Below the pieces are notes generated by a model, which ran no database searches, was not told the DNA's origin, and worked only from the letters and a program-made list of their open reading frames with translations. The position numbers and the translations under genes were made by a program. Below, one piece after another: positions 37,676-46,487 of a stretch of DNA of 64,000 bases (within the stretch, counting starts at the first letter, position 1; each line of letters begins with the position of its first letter). The stretch comes from an uncultured Mobiluncus sp. (GTDB lineage: Bacteria > Actinomycetota > Actinomycetes > Actinomycetales > Actinomycetaceae), in assembly GCF_943914685.1 (NCBI RefSeq), contig NZ_CALUCZ010000003.1, positions 1 to 64,000 on the forward strand, in the 5' to 3' direction.

Positions 37676-38026
37676 TCAACGTCCGTAGTGGCGCCGGCCG
37701 GTGCGCAAAGCTTCCAGACGTTCGTCCAACAGAACCTGGAGTTCCTCTTCGCTGCGCCGATCCATCAGCTGTTCCCAGTGGGTGCGCTGTGGCTTGGTGG
37801 TTTTTTCTTCTTGGAAATCTTCCACACCGTTGCGGATCGCGGTTTTCGAACAGACCGGGCATTCCCAAGAGTCGGGAACTTCGGCGTCAATCGCGAAAGG
37901 AACGTCGAAGGCGTGGCCTTCCGGGCAGGTGTAGTCCACGTTTTGGCGCTCAACAAAAACCACGCCTTCTTCGGACTCGAGAGAATTGGAACCCATACGC
38001 ATCCCGCGTAATGCGCGATCAGCCAC
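37676..38026 (-). CDS. rbpA: RNA polymerase-binding protein RbpA
   Basis: RbpA stabilises open complexes of the principal sigma factor. The 116-residue protein has the family N-terminal tail (MADRALRGMRMGSNSLES), a core with a possible zinc site (YTCPEGHAF and WECPVC), a basic linker (KTTKPQRTHW), and the sigma-interacting C-terminal helices MDRRSEEELQVLLDERLEAL. The start is a GTG with an excellent AAGGAGG. It is convergent with the glycosyltransferase gene. RbpA is restricted to actinobacteria. Confidence 0.95.
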   Translation of the reverse strand: MADRALRGMRMGSNSLESEEGVVFVERQNVDYTCPEGHAFDVPFAIDAEVPDSWECPVCSKTAIRNGVEDFQEEKTTKPQRTHWEQLMDRRSEEELQVLLDERLEALRTGRRHYGR

Positions 38027-38058
38027 GATAAGTGCCTCCTTGTAATGCTTAGCGGTTC

Positions 38059-38089
38059 ATTCTAACCGATTTGACGGATTTTTGCTCAA
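38059..38089 (-). promoter_or_regulatory. Putative rbpA promoter
   Basis: On the minus strand TTGAGC (38084-38089) and TAGAAT (38059-38064) are 19 bases apart, about 33 bases before the rbpA start. The wide spacing lowers confidence. Confidence 0.4.
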
Positions 38090-38205
38090 GGGCGGTGCCG
38101 GAGCGTTGGGATTGCCACCTCGCCACGCCCCTCCAATCCGATAATATATATTATGTCATTTTACGTATGGCGCGAATGTTGGGCTCTATCCCCTGGGGTA
38201 CGCAC

Positions 38206-38255
38206 AAAAAAGTGTCCCGGCCGAACCGCATCTCCCTAACCTCCGACCGGGACAC
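38206..38255 (-). terminator. Rho-independent terminator after the second MerR gene
   Basis: Read on the minus strand, GTGTCCCGG (from 38255 to 38247) pairs with CCGGGACAC (38220 to 38212), with a loop of about 26 bases, and six T residues follow (38211-38206). It lies about 50 bases after the MerR stop. Confidence 0.75.
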
Positions 38256-38305
38256 CACTGTCTTGCCAAAGCTTGGCACCGCGCTTGTGAACGCGAAAAA
38301 ATCTG

Positions 38306-38872
38306 TTAGCTAACCTGGCGACGACGCGCGCGACGCTCCGCCAGTTCATCACGAACAACCACGTTGTCCTCGTTGATGTTCTCTACGGGCAGCTGCGCCA
38401 GCTCACCCTCAATTTCGTGCCAGACGCGTCCCACCGCGATGCCGAACACTCCCTGGCCGCCTTGCACCAAGTCGATGACTTCGTCTTGCGAAGTACAAGC
38501 GTAAACCGTGGCGCCGTCACTCATGAGGGTAATCCCCGCCAGGTCTTCCACCCCCATCTTGGACAAGGTCGCTACCGCCACGCGAATCTGTTGCAGGGAA
38601 ACACCGGTATCGAGCAGGCGCTTGACGACTTTCAGCAACAGGCAGTCCCGGAAAGAATAGAGACGCTGCGAGCCCGAACCGCGGGCGTTACGCACGGAGG
38701 GCTCCACCAAACCGGTACGAGCCCAATAGTCGAGCTGCCGATAGGTAATCCCGGCTGCCTTGCAGGCAGTCGGTCCGCGAAAGCCGGTTTCTTCGTCGAT
38801 GACCGGCAGGGTTTCGCCAAATAGCATCCCCTGCTTTATCTGCGGTACTCCAGATTTGCTTGGCTTTTCCAA
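38306..38872 (-). CDS. MerR-family regulator (Rv1830-like)
   Basis: This is a 188-residue regulator with a MerR winged-helix domain at about residues 25-95. GPTACKAAGITYRQLDYWARTGLVEPSVR is followed by SQRLYSFRDCLLLKVVKRLLDTGVSLQQIRVAV. The C-terminal half is a helical domain of unknown ligand with QGVFGIAVGRVW. It starts with TTG at 38872, supported by GGAGG just upstream. It has its own promoter and a flanking palindrome, and a strong terminator follows. In mycobacteria the equivalent pair of MerR genes is separated by a bifunctional-nuclease-domain gene, which is missing here. Confidence 0.85.
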   Translation of the reverse strand: MEKPSKSGVPQIKQGMLFGETLPVIDEETGFRGPTACKAAGITYRQLDYWARTGLVEPSVRNARGSGSQRLYSFRDCLLLKVVKRLLDTGVSLQQIRVAVATLSKMGVEDLAGITLMSDGATVYACTSQDEVIDLVQGGQGVFGIAVGRVWHEIEGELAQLPVENINEDNVVVRDELAERRARRRQVS

Positions 38873-38903
38873 GGCAACCTCCGTTCAAGTGTGTTTCTAT
38901 TTT

Positions 38904-38932
38904 AGATTATGCACCATAGAAACGTGGGTCAA
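38904..38932 (-). promoter_or_regulatory. Promoter of the second MerR gene
   Basis: On the minus strand TTGACC (38927-38932) and TAATCT (38904-38909) are separated by exactly 17 bases, 31 bases before the TTG start. This is the best -35/-10 pair in the window. Confidence 0.6.
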
Positions 38933-38949
38933 TGCGCGGCGCGCCCAAA

Positions 38950-38976
38950 CCTTGCACTTAAAGTTTAAGTGCAAGG
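38950..38976. repeat. 27-base palindrome upstream of the MerR promoter
   Basis: CCTTGCACTTAAA (38950-38962) and TTTAAGTGCAAGG (38964-38976) are perfect inverted arms around one base. It lies 17 bases upstream of the -35 and 43 bases after the upstream MerR stop. It may be an operator for one of the two MerR proteins, or a terminator stem for the garA-merR unit, since TTTGGG follows on the minus strand. Confidence 0.6.
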
Positions 38977-39018
38977 TAGGCGGCGAGGCAACCCATTTCG
39001 TTCCCCAGCAGGAAAAGC

Positions 39019-39756
39019 CTACAGTTCCTCGACTCCGACACTCAGTAATGCCTCAGCTAAAGCCGCCAATTGCGCTGAAAGTTCCGTCGCACGCAGCTGG
39101 GCGCGATCCTTGGCGGCGGCGTTATTCTTTTGCCGTTCCGGAGCCACTACCCGGTCAATCAAATCTAAAATCGCATTTATGGCCGAGTAAACAGAGCGTA
39201 AATTGCGTGGCTCGATACCCTGCTTTTCTAAGACTTCCAAAGCCTGTACCACCGCGACCGCACCGGAGGAAAACCGGGAGGAAAAATCCGGGGTAATCAG
39301 CTTGGCATTGACCGCCTTTTCCAGCAGCTCTTCGGAGGCCCCGGTATAAACCTGCAAGTCACGCAGGGTAATCCGAGAACTTGCCGGTTGGCGCATCTGC
39401 CCCTCCGAAGCCACGACCCGCATGACCGGCTGAACCGGTAGGGGTTCCTCCCCCAAATCCAGCAGCCGCAAATTTTCACCAATCTGGTTCAGCGGTAGGT
39501 AACTGTCACGCTGGGCTTGCAAGGCGTAGCGAATGCGCTCCACATCGGCCAGAGAATAGCCGCGGTAGCCGTTGGACATACGGGCCGGGCAGACAATCCC
39601 GTGTTTCTCAAAATTGCGCAGCTTAGCCTGAGATACCGAAGGAAATTCCTTCACGATAATCTCATGCACTCTTCCAATGGACATAGTCGGCTCATGGCTT
39701 ACCTCTGGAGGCCACGAACCGTCAAAGTCATTGACTTTTCGGGCTGCCTGGTTCAT
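39019..39756 (-). CDS. ftsR: MerR-family regulator FtsR-like (Rv1828 type)
   Basis: In corynebacteria FtsR controls ftsZ. This 245-residue protein has an N-terminal winged helix at about residues 25-95: SIGRVHEIIVKEFPSVSQAKLRNFEKHGIV, then YRGYSLADVERIRYALQAQRD. A helical C-terminal effector domain follows (LEKAVNAKLITPD, AVVQALEVLEKQGIEPRNLR). The ATG overlaps the garA stop (ATGA), so the two are translated together. Target genes are not in the window apart from a possible site at the downstream palindrome. Confidence 0.8.
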   Translation of the reverse strand: MNQAARKVNDFDGSWPPEVSHEPTMSIGRVHEIIVKEFPSVSQAKLRNFEKHGIVCPARMSNGYRGYSLADVERIRYALQAQRDSYLPLNQIGENLRLLDLGEEPLPVQPVMRVVASEGQMRQPASSRITLRDLQVYTGASEELLEKAVNAKLITPDFSSRFSSGAVAVVQALEVLEKQGIEPRNLRSVYSAINAILDLIDRVVAPERQKNNAAAKDRAQLRATELSAQLAALAEALLSVGVEEL

Positions 39757-40199
39757 TGCTGAAAATTCACCGCCGGGTAGTAAGCCAAACGAAACTTGCC
39801 AATCTGGACTTCCTCTCCCGGTGCCAGCAGGTGAGACTCGACTCTCTCCCGGTCAATATAGGTGCCGTTGAGGGAGCCGACGTCACGAACCAAGTAACCG
39901 TTGTCTTGGCGGAGGAACTCGCAATGCCGGCGTGAAACCGTCACATCGTCGAGGAAAATATCCGACTTAGGGTGCCTGCCTGCGGTAATGCGGTCCGTAT
40001 CCAGCAGGAAACGTGCTCCTGCGGAAGGGCCGCGCTGCACGATTAGCAGTGCCGAACCTGCCGGCAGAGCCGCGACAGCCTCCTCGTCAGCGGAGGACAA
40101 AACCCGCTTACCCAGTTCTGGTTCCGCCTCAGGAACGCTACCTATAGCCCCGAAAACAGCAGTTTCAGTAGGGTCCGGTCCTGGAATCGTGTCCGACAC
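39753..40199 (-). CDS. garA: FHA-domain signalling protein GarA/OdhI-like
   Basis: GarA switches 2-oxoglutarate metabolism according to Ser/Thr-kinase phosphorylation. The 148-residue protein has a short N-terminal tail with phosphoacceptor-like TETAVF (residues 11-16), then an FHA domain: ITAGRHPKSDIFLDD, TVSRRHCEFL and VGSLNGTYIDRERV. In GarA/OdhI the tail reads ETTSVF with two adjacent threonines; here one residue of that pair is missing. GGAGG precedes the ATG. It is followed by the FtsR-like gene with a four-base overlap, the standard order. Confidence 0.88.
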   Translation of the reverse strand: MSDTIPGPDPTETAVFGAIGSVPEAEPELGKRVLSSADEEAVAALPAGSALLIVQRGPSAGARFLLDTDRITAGRHPKSDIFLDDVTVSRRHCEFLRQDNGYLVRDVGSLNGTYIDRERVESHLLAPGEEVQIGKFRLAYYPAVNFQQ

Positions 40200-40232
40200 T
40201 TCGTCCTCCTTTGAGAAAATTTCGCTATCTCT

Positions 40233-40262
40233 ACTTTAGTGGAACCGCCGCAAAAAAGTTAA
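40233..40262 (-). promoter_or_regulatory. Putative garA promoter
   Basis: On the minus strand TTAACT (40257-40262) and TAAAGT (40233-40238) are 18 bases apart, in the 171-base divergent region between garA and the giant ATPase gene. For the plus-strand gene I see no clear promoter. Confidence 0.4.
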
Positions 40263-40370
40263 CCGATTTGTTACCTTTCGGTCTGTCACAAGCTCGAACG
40301 GTAATCCAGGCTCTAAAATGGCATTTGCACGTAAGTATTGAGATGGAAATCAGGTCAAAGGGGAAGTACA

Positions 40371-43300
40371 GTGACGGACGCAGCCTACCGGAGATGGGCG
40401 CTTTCTCTGACTGATACGCAAGTCGGAGTCACTCCCCTGGCATCTCCCGCTGCCGCACTGACTTTTCCCTTCTCCAACGATTCCCTGAACGAGACCTATC
40501 GCCAACTGCGCACCGGTGGCGTTTTCCCGCTTTCTGCCGCCAGTGGGTACACGGAGACGCAGCTCACCACCGCCGAACATTGGCATTGGCTCTTAGCGAA
40601 CCGCAGCGATGGACTGGATCTGCAGCTCGCTTTCGGTTTCTTGGTGGCGAACCGCGGCAAACTTCGATTTCCGGTTTTTCAGTCCCGCTTGACCCCAGAC
40701 CCTGACCGTCCGGTGGGCTACTTGCGGCTGGCAAAGGACGAAAAACTAGAGCTCAACAGTACATTAGTGCGCCTCTTGCAGCAAAAGTTTCAGATTCCCT
40801 CCCGCTGGGTCGGGGCAGGCCGGACCGCCCGCGGTCTCAATCTCGACGCCATTCTCGACGCCTTAGAGCAAGCTCTCCAAGACAGTCCCCTGAGGGCAAA
40901 AATGCACTTGGAACGCCAAGCTGCCGTGGGATTGGCTCATCGCAACTGGTCGCCGGCGCTGACCGACCTGAAAGCCCACCTTGAGGATTACCGCAGCTCC
41001 GCCCTTGTGCAGCGCTATTCCGCCAGCAGCGCCCCCACCCAACTGTCAGCGGATACCGCGGACACTGCTCCCCTAGCTGCAGATATTTTCGCGCCGTTGA
41101 AAGCCGACCGCAAACAACTGCAGGTGCCGAAATTTTTTGGGCAAGGCCACAGCCTCATTCTTTCCGGAGCCCCGGCTACCGGCAAAACTGATGCCGTCGT
41201 GAATGCCCTGGCGCAGTCCCTGGTGCAACAACACTCCGTACTGGTAGTGGGCAGCCGCACCAGCCTTAAGCATCTGCGCGGCCGGGTTCGCAAAGCCGGG
41301 TTTGAACACGTGTTCCTCACCCTCGACCCGCAAGCTGCCAACCGCGATGAACGCAGCCGGGCCTTGCTTCGAGCGGCTTGGGATCGGCCGGTCAACGCGG
41401 ACGCGGGGTACCTCGATTCTTGCCGAGCTTCCCTGAAAACCCTGTCCCAAGATTTGGATCTGTACCTCAACCAGATTCACGAGGTCGGCCCCAACCATGT
41501 TTCTGCGTGGCAGGCCTATACCGCGCAAATCATGACCGCCGCCGAACTCGAGCCGGAGGAACGCGTTTTAGCTGGCCGTCTGGCCGCGGCTCCGAACTTC
41601 CCCTACCTGTCTAACGACCGGTCCGCCGCGGCGAAACTTGGTAAAGAACTGGCAAATCTCGATGCCAACTCAGTGAACGGCCTCGGTGCGAATCCCTGGT
41701 CCCTGGTCGGTGAAACCGCGCGCAGCGTGGACCGTACGGAACTGAAATTGGCGTTAAAAGCCCTGGAACAAGCTATTACCCAAGCGCACCCGGCCGTGCT
41801 GGAAATCATGTCCGCCACTTCTGAACTGCAAGCCTGGCCGATTTTTGCCCGGTGGCTGGACTTGTTAGAGATCGGATACGGCAGGGCTCCCGTGGAACTG
41901 ACCGAATCAGAACGCCACGCGGTCACTTCCGGCGTGGAAACTTTGCAGCAGTCCTTGCGAGACTTGTGGGACGAGGCCGCTCCCCTGCTGGAAATTGCCG
42001 CTCCCGCCTATCGCTCCGGCAAAGACCTAGATTTGTTGATGGACGCCCGCCACGCGGAAGCCTCCGGTGGTTTTACCCGGAATAGTCGGCGCAAGGCCGT
42101 GTTGGCGCAGTTGCAGCCCTACCTCACCGGGCCGGTCACCCCCAACAAGGTAGCGGAGCTGTTGGAGGACCTCAACGCCCTGCGAATGCGCGCCGAAGCC
42201 TTGGGCTCACGAATTAGCGCCAACCCCGTGCTCGGACTGAAAGATTTTGACGCCCTGGCTGACGACGCCACCGAAAAATTTGCCAACCACGCCGATACGG
42301 TGCGAAGCGCTATTGAACTCTCCCGGTATCTGCCCAATCGCCGTTCAGATTTGGAGTCCTTGATGCCGCTGGCTCGCCAGGGCGGTCATTTAGGTCAGCA
42401 GGTACGGGCCATCTCTGAGGCTTTTGCTGACGTTTTGCAGTCTTTGCAGGTGTCCAGCCCGGATTTGGAGGCGTGGTCACAAGGCCTGCCGCCCCTGGGT
42501 CGTTACCTGCAGGTTCGTAAGGTCTGGGGGACGTCGCTCAGTTCTGAGGACTCGACGCTGGACGATATGTTGGCTTTCCGCGCGCTGACCCCCCAGCTGA
42601 GAGCCTTGGGCTTGGACGACCTGGTCGGCTGGGTGGCTGAGGGCAAGCTCAGCGGAATGGCGATTCAAGGAGTGCTGGAACACGCCCTGTCGGTCGCGGC
42701 GGTACGAGAGCGCCAGCGGGCTTTGCTGCAGCAGGGGTTTGCCCCCGAGACCCACACCGCTCAGGTGGAACGCCTGTCGCTGAACTGCACGGAAACACGC
42801 CGCGAAATCCTCAATCAGGTGATTGCCGCGGCAGGCGGGTTTGCGCAGCGCGCCGACAAACAGATTCTGCGCCGTTTTGGGGCACGGTTGCGAGAAGAGG
42901 ATTTTTCAATTCGCCAGGCTCTGCGCGATGACTTGGAAGGGGTCCTGACCCGCACCCCGATTGTGGGGCTGACTCCACTTGAGGTCATTACCCATTTGCC
43001 TGACTTTACCGATGAAACCCCCCGTTTTGATGCGGTAGTTATTCTGGACGCAGCCGAGCTGCCCTCCGGAGCGGTGGTGAAAGCCCTGGCTGGTGCCGCG
43101 CAAGCCATGTTTGTGGCGACGCTGCCCGCTTCCGCGAGTTTCGCAAAAGGCCGGGCGCACAGTGTTTACGAGGCCGCTAAGTCGGCGGGTTTCCCCGAAT
43201 ACGAATTGACTGTCCGCTACGGTCAGGATTTGACCTCCACTCCCGGTTACTTGGCGCAACTGTTGAGAGCTGGCAAGTTAGACACTTGGCCAGTGGCGCA

Positions 43301-45470
43301 GGTGCAAGCCCGCCCGGTTTCAATCCTGGAGTTTCCCGTGGCTCATCGCCCCCTTCCCCTGCACCTCGCGAGCGAAAATCCGGGCTGGAACGGTTTTGGA
43401 GCTGACTACGTGTGGTTTGAAAAGGCCGGAAACCTGCTGATGAACCTGAGCCTAAAGAATCGCGGTAAATCCGTCACGGCGCTGACCTGGACTTCTGAAC
43501 TGGCGGCGGGAATCCGCTGGTATCTCGACGAGGCCAACCGTCAGGGTGAAATCAATCTGATGAATCTGCGGGTCACTCACCTCGGTGCCGCCGCAGCTGC
43601 GTTCCCCAGCGCGGATTCCACCGCACCGGGGCTTGGCGGAGGTTATGACGATGGTGACGGTCAAGCTCCCTGCGATTTACTGGTGTGTTTCCTGGGCTCC
43701 ACGGCTCAGCCGGACACCGTAAAAACGGCTCTCGGTCGGGATCTATCCCTGGCTTGGACTCAAGCTTTGCTGCATGCTAACGGCCAGGTGCTGTTCGTGG
43801 TCAATCGGGACCTCGAACAGAGTGAGCTGCCCGCTTTGCTGCAAGACGTTTTGAACGCCCCAGGCACCCAACGTGATACCGCCCCCATCTCGGCGGTACG
43901 CGATTATCTGGCCAAGCTGCTGGGACACGCCGGTTTGGAAGTTCGCACCAATTTGGGGCCGACTCCGTTGCGCCTGGATTTAGCGGTTCGCGGCGACGCA
44001 GGGGCGCCTTGGCTGGGGGTAATTTTGGACAGCCCTGAACAGTTGCAAGTGCGTTCCGCCTGGGATCGCGAAGTCGGTATTCCCCAATATCTACTGGAAC
44101 ATTGTGGTTTCGGCGCCATCGAACACGTGTATTTAACCCAGCTGATGGAGAACACTGATGAAGTAACCCGACGTCTCGTTTCCATTGCCTTGGACCTGGC
44201 TTTTCCTGGCGACGTGACGGACGGTTCGGTGGCGAGCGACGACCGTTACACTTCCCCCTCACGCATCGCGGCGGCCCAAAGTAACCGCGGTGACGAGCCT
44301 TGGGAAGTTCCCGATGAAACCGAGTGGGATTTGCCTACACCTCTGCGCGAGGCGTTGGCGCGCCTCCAGGCAGACAAACCTACCGCTGCCCCCGGTCCGA
44401 CGGAATCCCCGGCAGAAACTGCGACCCTACCTCGTGAACCGCAGCCGGAACCTTCTGCGCCCACCCCATCTCCGGTGGAACAGCCCTCGGCCCGTATCGA
44501 GGATCTTCCCCCGGCGACGCAACGGAAAACCCATTCGGCACTGCCAGTCATCGCCGATATGCCCGCCGACGCCTTTACACACCTGAATCGCGAGGAACTT
44601 GCCGAAACTCGTGACGCCCCCACCTTGGGAGACCAACTCGGGGCGCAAGAAACCGACCTTTTCATGGAACTAGCCCAAAGTTCCGGGCCGGAGGCGGAAC
44701 TCGGCAAGATTTCCAAACCCGGTCTGGGTGCGTTTGCGCCTCTCTTTGCACCGGAGCAGCCCAAGGACAGCTCAGAAAAACCGGCTGGTGTCCCGGCTAG
44801 TGTGCCACCGCTGAAGAACCCGGTGCCCCAAACCCCCGCGCCGGCGGTTTCCGAACCGACAACGCCGAGTTTTACCGCACAAATTCCAGCCAACACCGGT
44901 GCTAAATCAGTTCCGCAACCGTTCGTACCTCGCGGCAAACCTTTGCAAAATCAGGGTTCCAAGGAAGTTCTCGATGATTTGCAGGACCCCGCTAATGCTG
45001 CTGCCGTGGCGGACGCGTTGTCACAAGTACTCTACACGGATGGTCCGATTGGCGCGCCCCGGCTGGCTAAACTCGTCGCCGATGCGTTTGGAATGCAGCG
45101 GTTGCACCCGAAGCGTCGGCAACGAATTTTGGAGCTGCTGGATTCCGAAGTCCACCAGACAGTCACCAAATTCGGTACCTTTGTCTGGCCCGCCGGCACT
45201 TCGGCTCAGGATTTCACCGTTTTTCGGACCGGATCGATTTATGGGCAGCGCGCTCTGGTGGACATCTGTGATGAAGAGTTCGATAACGCGTTGACCTGGG
45301 TTATTGACACGCAGCAGCCCCTTGAAGAAGAAACCTCAGAAGCAGTGGCACGCGTGTTAGATTTAACCCCGGCCCGCACCGATATTCGTCAACGTATGCA
45401 AGCCGGACTGAAATCTTTGGAACAGGCGGGTCGTCTGCGGCGCCGGGCGGGCCACCTGTTCCTGCAATAA
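40371..45470 (+). CDS. Giant DUF4011/DUF3320-type ATPase with eroded helicase motifs
   Basis: The protein is 1699 residues from the GTG at 40371, which AAAGGGGAAG precedes; an ATG at 40338 lacks such a site. An N-terminal DUF4011-like region has LQLAFGFL and LELNSTLVRLL. Walker A is SGAPATGKT (265-273). A long helical insert follows. The Walker B position reads ILDAAELP (893-896 DAAE, where DEAS or DEAQ is expected). The GDPKQLPP position reads ATLPAS, and the motif VI position reads SLAWTQAL (about 1125-1133) in place of an NVAxTRAR string. A Vsr-like nuclease fold is suggested near 1200-1250 (LRLDLAV, LGVILDSP). A proline-rich linker (about 1310-1520) leads to a DUF3320-like end. Relatives are large SF1 helicase-nucleases, some linked to phage defence. 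Confidence 0.75.
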   Translation: MTDAAYRRWALSLTDTQVGVTPLASPAAALTFPFSNDSLNETYRQLRTGGVFPLSAASGYTETQLTTAEHWHWLLANRSDGLDLQLAFGFLVANRGKLRFPVFQSRLTPDPDRPVGYLRLAKDEKLELNSTLVRLLQQKFQIPSRWVGAGRTARGLNLDAILDALEQALQDSPLRAKMHLERQAAVGLAHRNWSPALTDLKAHLEDYRSSALVQRYSASSAPTQLSADTADTAPLAADIFAPLKADRKQLQVPKFFGQGHSLILSGAPATGKTDAVVNALAQSLVQQHSVLVVGSRTSLKHLRGRVRKAGFEHVFLTLDPQAANRDERSRALLRAAWDRPVNADAGYLDSCRASLKTLSQDLDLYLNQIHEVGPNHVSAWQAYTAQIMTAAELEPEERVLAGRLAAAPNFPYLSNDRSAAAKLGKELANLDANSVNGLGANPWSLVGETARSVDRTELKLALKALEQAITQAHPAVLEIMSATSELQAWPIFARWLDLLEIGYGRAPVELTESERHAVTSGVETLQQSLRDLWDEAAPLLEIAAPAYRSGKDLDLLMDARHAEASGGFTRNSRRKAVLAQLQPYLTGPVTPNKVAELLEDLNALRMRAEALGSRISANPVLGLKDFDALADDATEKFANHADTVRSAIELSRYLPNRRSDLESLMPLARQGGHLGQQVRAISEAFADVLQSLQVSSPDLEAWSQGLPPLGRYLQVRKVWGTSLSSEDSTLDDMLAFRALTPQLRALGLDDLVGWVAEGKLSGMAIQGVLEHALSVAAVRERQRALLQQGFAPETHTAQVERLSLNCTETRREILNQVIAAAGGFAQRADKQILRRFGARLREEDFSIRQALRDDLEGVLTRTPIVGLTPLEVITHLPDFTDETPRFDAVVILDAAELPSGAVVKALAGAAQAMFVATLPASASFAKGRAHSVYEAAKSAGFPEYELTVRYGQDLTSTPGYLAQLLRAGKLDTWPVAQVQARPVSILEFPVAHRPLPLHLASENPGWNGFGADYVWFEKAGNLLMNLSLKNRGKSVTALTWTSELAAGIRWYLDEANRQGEINLMNLRVTHLGAAAAAFPSADSTAPGLGGGYDDGDGQAPCDLLVCFLGSTAQPDTVKTALGRDLSLAWTQALLHANGQVLFVVNRDLEQSELPALLQDVLNAPGTQRDTAPISAVRDYLAKLLGHAGLEVRTNLGPTPLRLDLAVRGDAGAPWLGVILDSPEQLQVRSAWDREVGIPQYLLEHCGFGAIEHVYLTQLMENTDEVTRRLVSIALDLAFPGDVTDGSVASDDRYTSPSRIAAAQSNRGDEPWEVPDETEWDLPTPLREALARLQADKPTAAPGPTESPAETATLPREPQPEPSAPTPSPVEQPSARIEDLPPATQRKTHSALPVIADMPADAFTHLNREELAETRDAPTLGDQLGAQETDLFMELAQSSGPEAELGKISKPGLGAFAPLFAPEQPKDSSEKPAGVPASVPPLKNPVPQTPAPAVSEPTTPSFTAQIPANTGAKSVPQPFVPRGKPLQNQGSKEVLDDLQDPANAAAVADALSQVLYTDGPIGAPRLAKLVADAFGMQRLHPKRRQRILELLDSEVHQTVTKFGTFVWPAGTSAQDFTVFRTGSIYGQRALVDICDEEFDNALTWVIDTQQPLEEETSEAVARVLDLTPARTDIRQRMQAGLKSLEQAGRLRRRAGHLFLQ

Positions 45471-45535
45471 TTTGCAAATGTTGAAACCTGGCTGTCTCTC
45501 AGGGTTTAATGGCGGTAAGTGATTGGAGCTCACAG

Positions 45536-46396
45536 ATGTCAAAACAGAAAAAAGGATCTTCCACGCCAAATCTGACGGTGTCCAAACCCGGCAATCGTTC
45601 CGGTACCATTCTGGCTATCGTGTTGGTGGCTGTCGTGCTGGCGTTGATTATCGTGTTCGTTAAGATTGCGACCACGAAACACGAGCTGGAGGCTCAGCCT
45701 ACGGACACCATCGCGGGAACGAAAACGATGATTGGCTTTGCCGAACCTCAAACCTATGCGGCCGGACGGGGAATCTGGCTGAAAGGCGGCAAAGTCCTGA
45801 CTAACGATGAAATCACCGCCGAATCGAAAAAAGGCACCAAGGTCCTGGAACTGTACTACGACTACTTGTGCAACATCTGTAATGACTTCGAAGACCAACT
45901 CAACAACGGTAAACAGCTCAATGACTTGGTCGAGGGCGGTCAGGCCATTGTCGTGCTGCGCCCGACTTTGACTCATGCTCAGCAGCTGAAGTTCCCCAAC
46001 ATTGCTTATTCCGCGAATAACCTCATGTATTGGACGGCAGAAAATCAACCCGACAAGCTATGGGGGCTCAGTAAGGACTTGACCAAGTTCGCGATGGACA
46101 ACTACAAGTCCGCCGATTACGAAAAGAACCAAGACAATGAACAGTGGGCTCAGACCATTCGTAATCCAGATACAGAGCTGGCTAAAATCGCCGGTAAACA
46201 CGGTATTGATTACAGTTCTATCCCCCCGGCGACGGAGCAATCCGGGCTGATGCCGATTAATATTTTGGCTGAGCAGCGTTTGGCCAGTCTCGGTCGGGAA
46301 AACGCCGGCACTCCCCTCTATATTGCGAATGGTCACCCCGTCGACATGAGCGGAATCGGGAAAGACGACAAGTTGCTAGAGAAAGCCACCCTCTAG
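45536..46396 (+). CDS. Membrane-anchored DsbA-like thioredoxin-fold protein
   Basis: It is a likely extracytoplasmic disulfide oxidoreductase. The 286-residue protein has a short basic N-terminus, one membrane helix (about residues 25-48) and an outside thioredoxin domain. ELYYDYLCNICNDFEDQL contains the CNIC active site, and the cis-proline loop is GTPLYIANG. A helical insertion lies between them. I chose ATG 45536 because GGAG is correctly placed; an ATG at 45509 would add nine residues. It is convergent with msrB, which fits a redox theme. Confidence 0.85.
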   Translation: MSKQKKGSSTPNLTVSKPGNRSGTILAIVLVAVVLALIIVFVKIATTKHELEAQPTDTIAGTKTMIGFAEPQTYAAGRGIWLKGGKVLTNDEITAESKKGTKVLELYYDYLCNICNDFEDQLNNGKQLNDLVEGGQAIVVLRPTLTHAQQLKFPNIAYSANNLMYWTAENQPDKLWGLSKDLTKFAMDNYKSADYEKNQDNEQWAQTIRNPDTELAKIAGKHGIDYSSIPPATEQSGLMPINILAEQRLASLGRENAGTPLYIANGHPVDMSGIGKDDKLLEKATL

Positions 46397-46487
46397 AGAG
46401 TTTTCCCAGGCTAGGAGCAGCTTCAGCGCTAATCCCGGCGTTTTTGTCGGGCACCCCAATGTGCCTAAGTCAGGCGCGAGCCGACAC

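Noticed and set aside
38071..38313. An 80-residue plus-strand reading frame between rbpA and merR
   Set aside because: It spans the minus-strand terminator hairpin and the merR end, has no ribosome binding site, and has a composition unlike a protein.
46424..46456. Terminator after the DsbA-like gene (CCCGGC / GTCGGG around GTTTTT)
   Set aside because: The stem is six pairs with one G-U, and the T-run is in the loop rather than after the stem.
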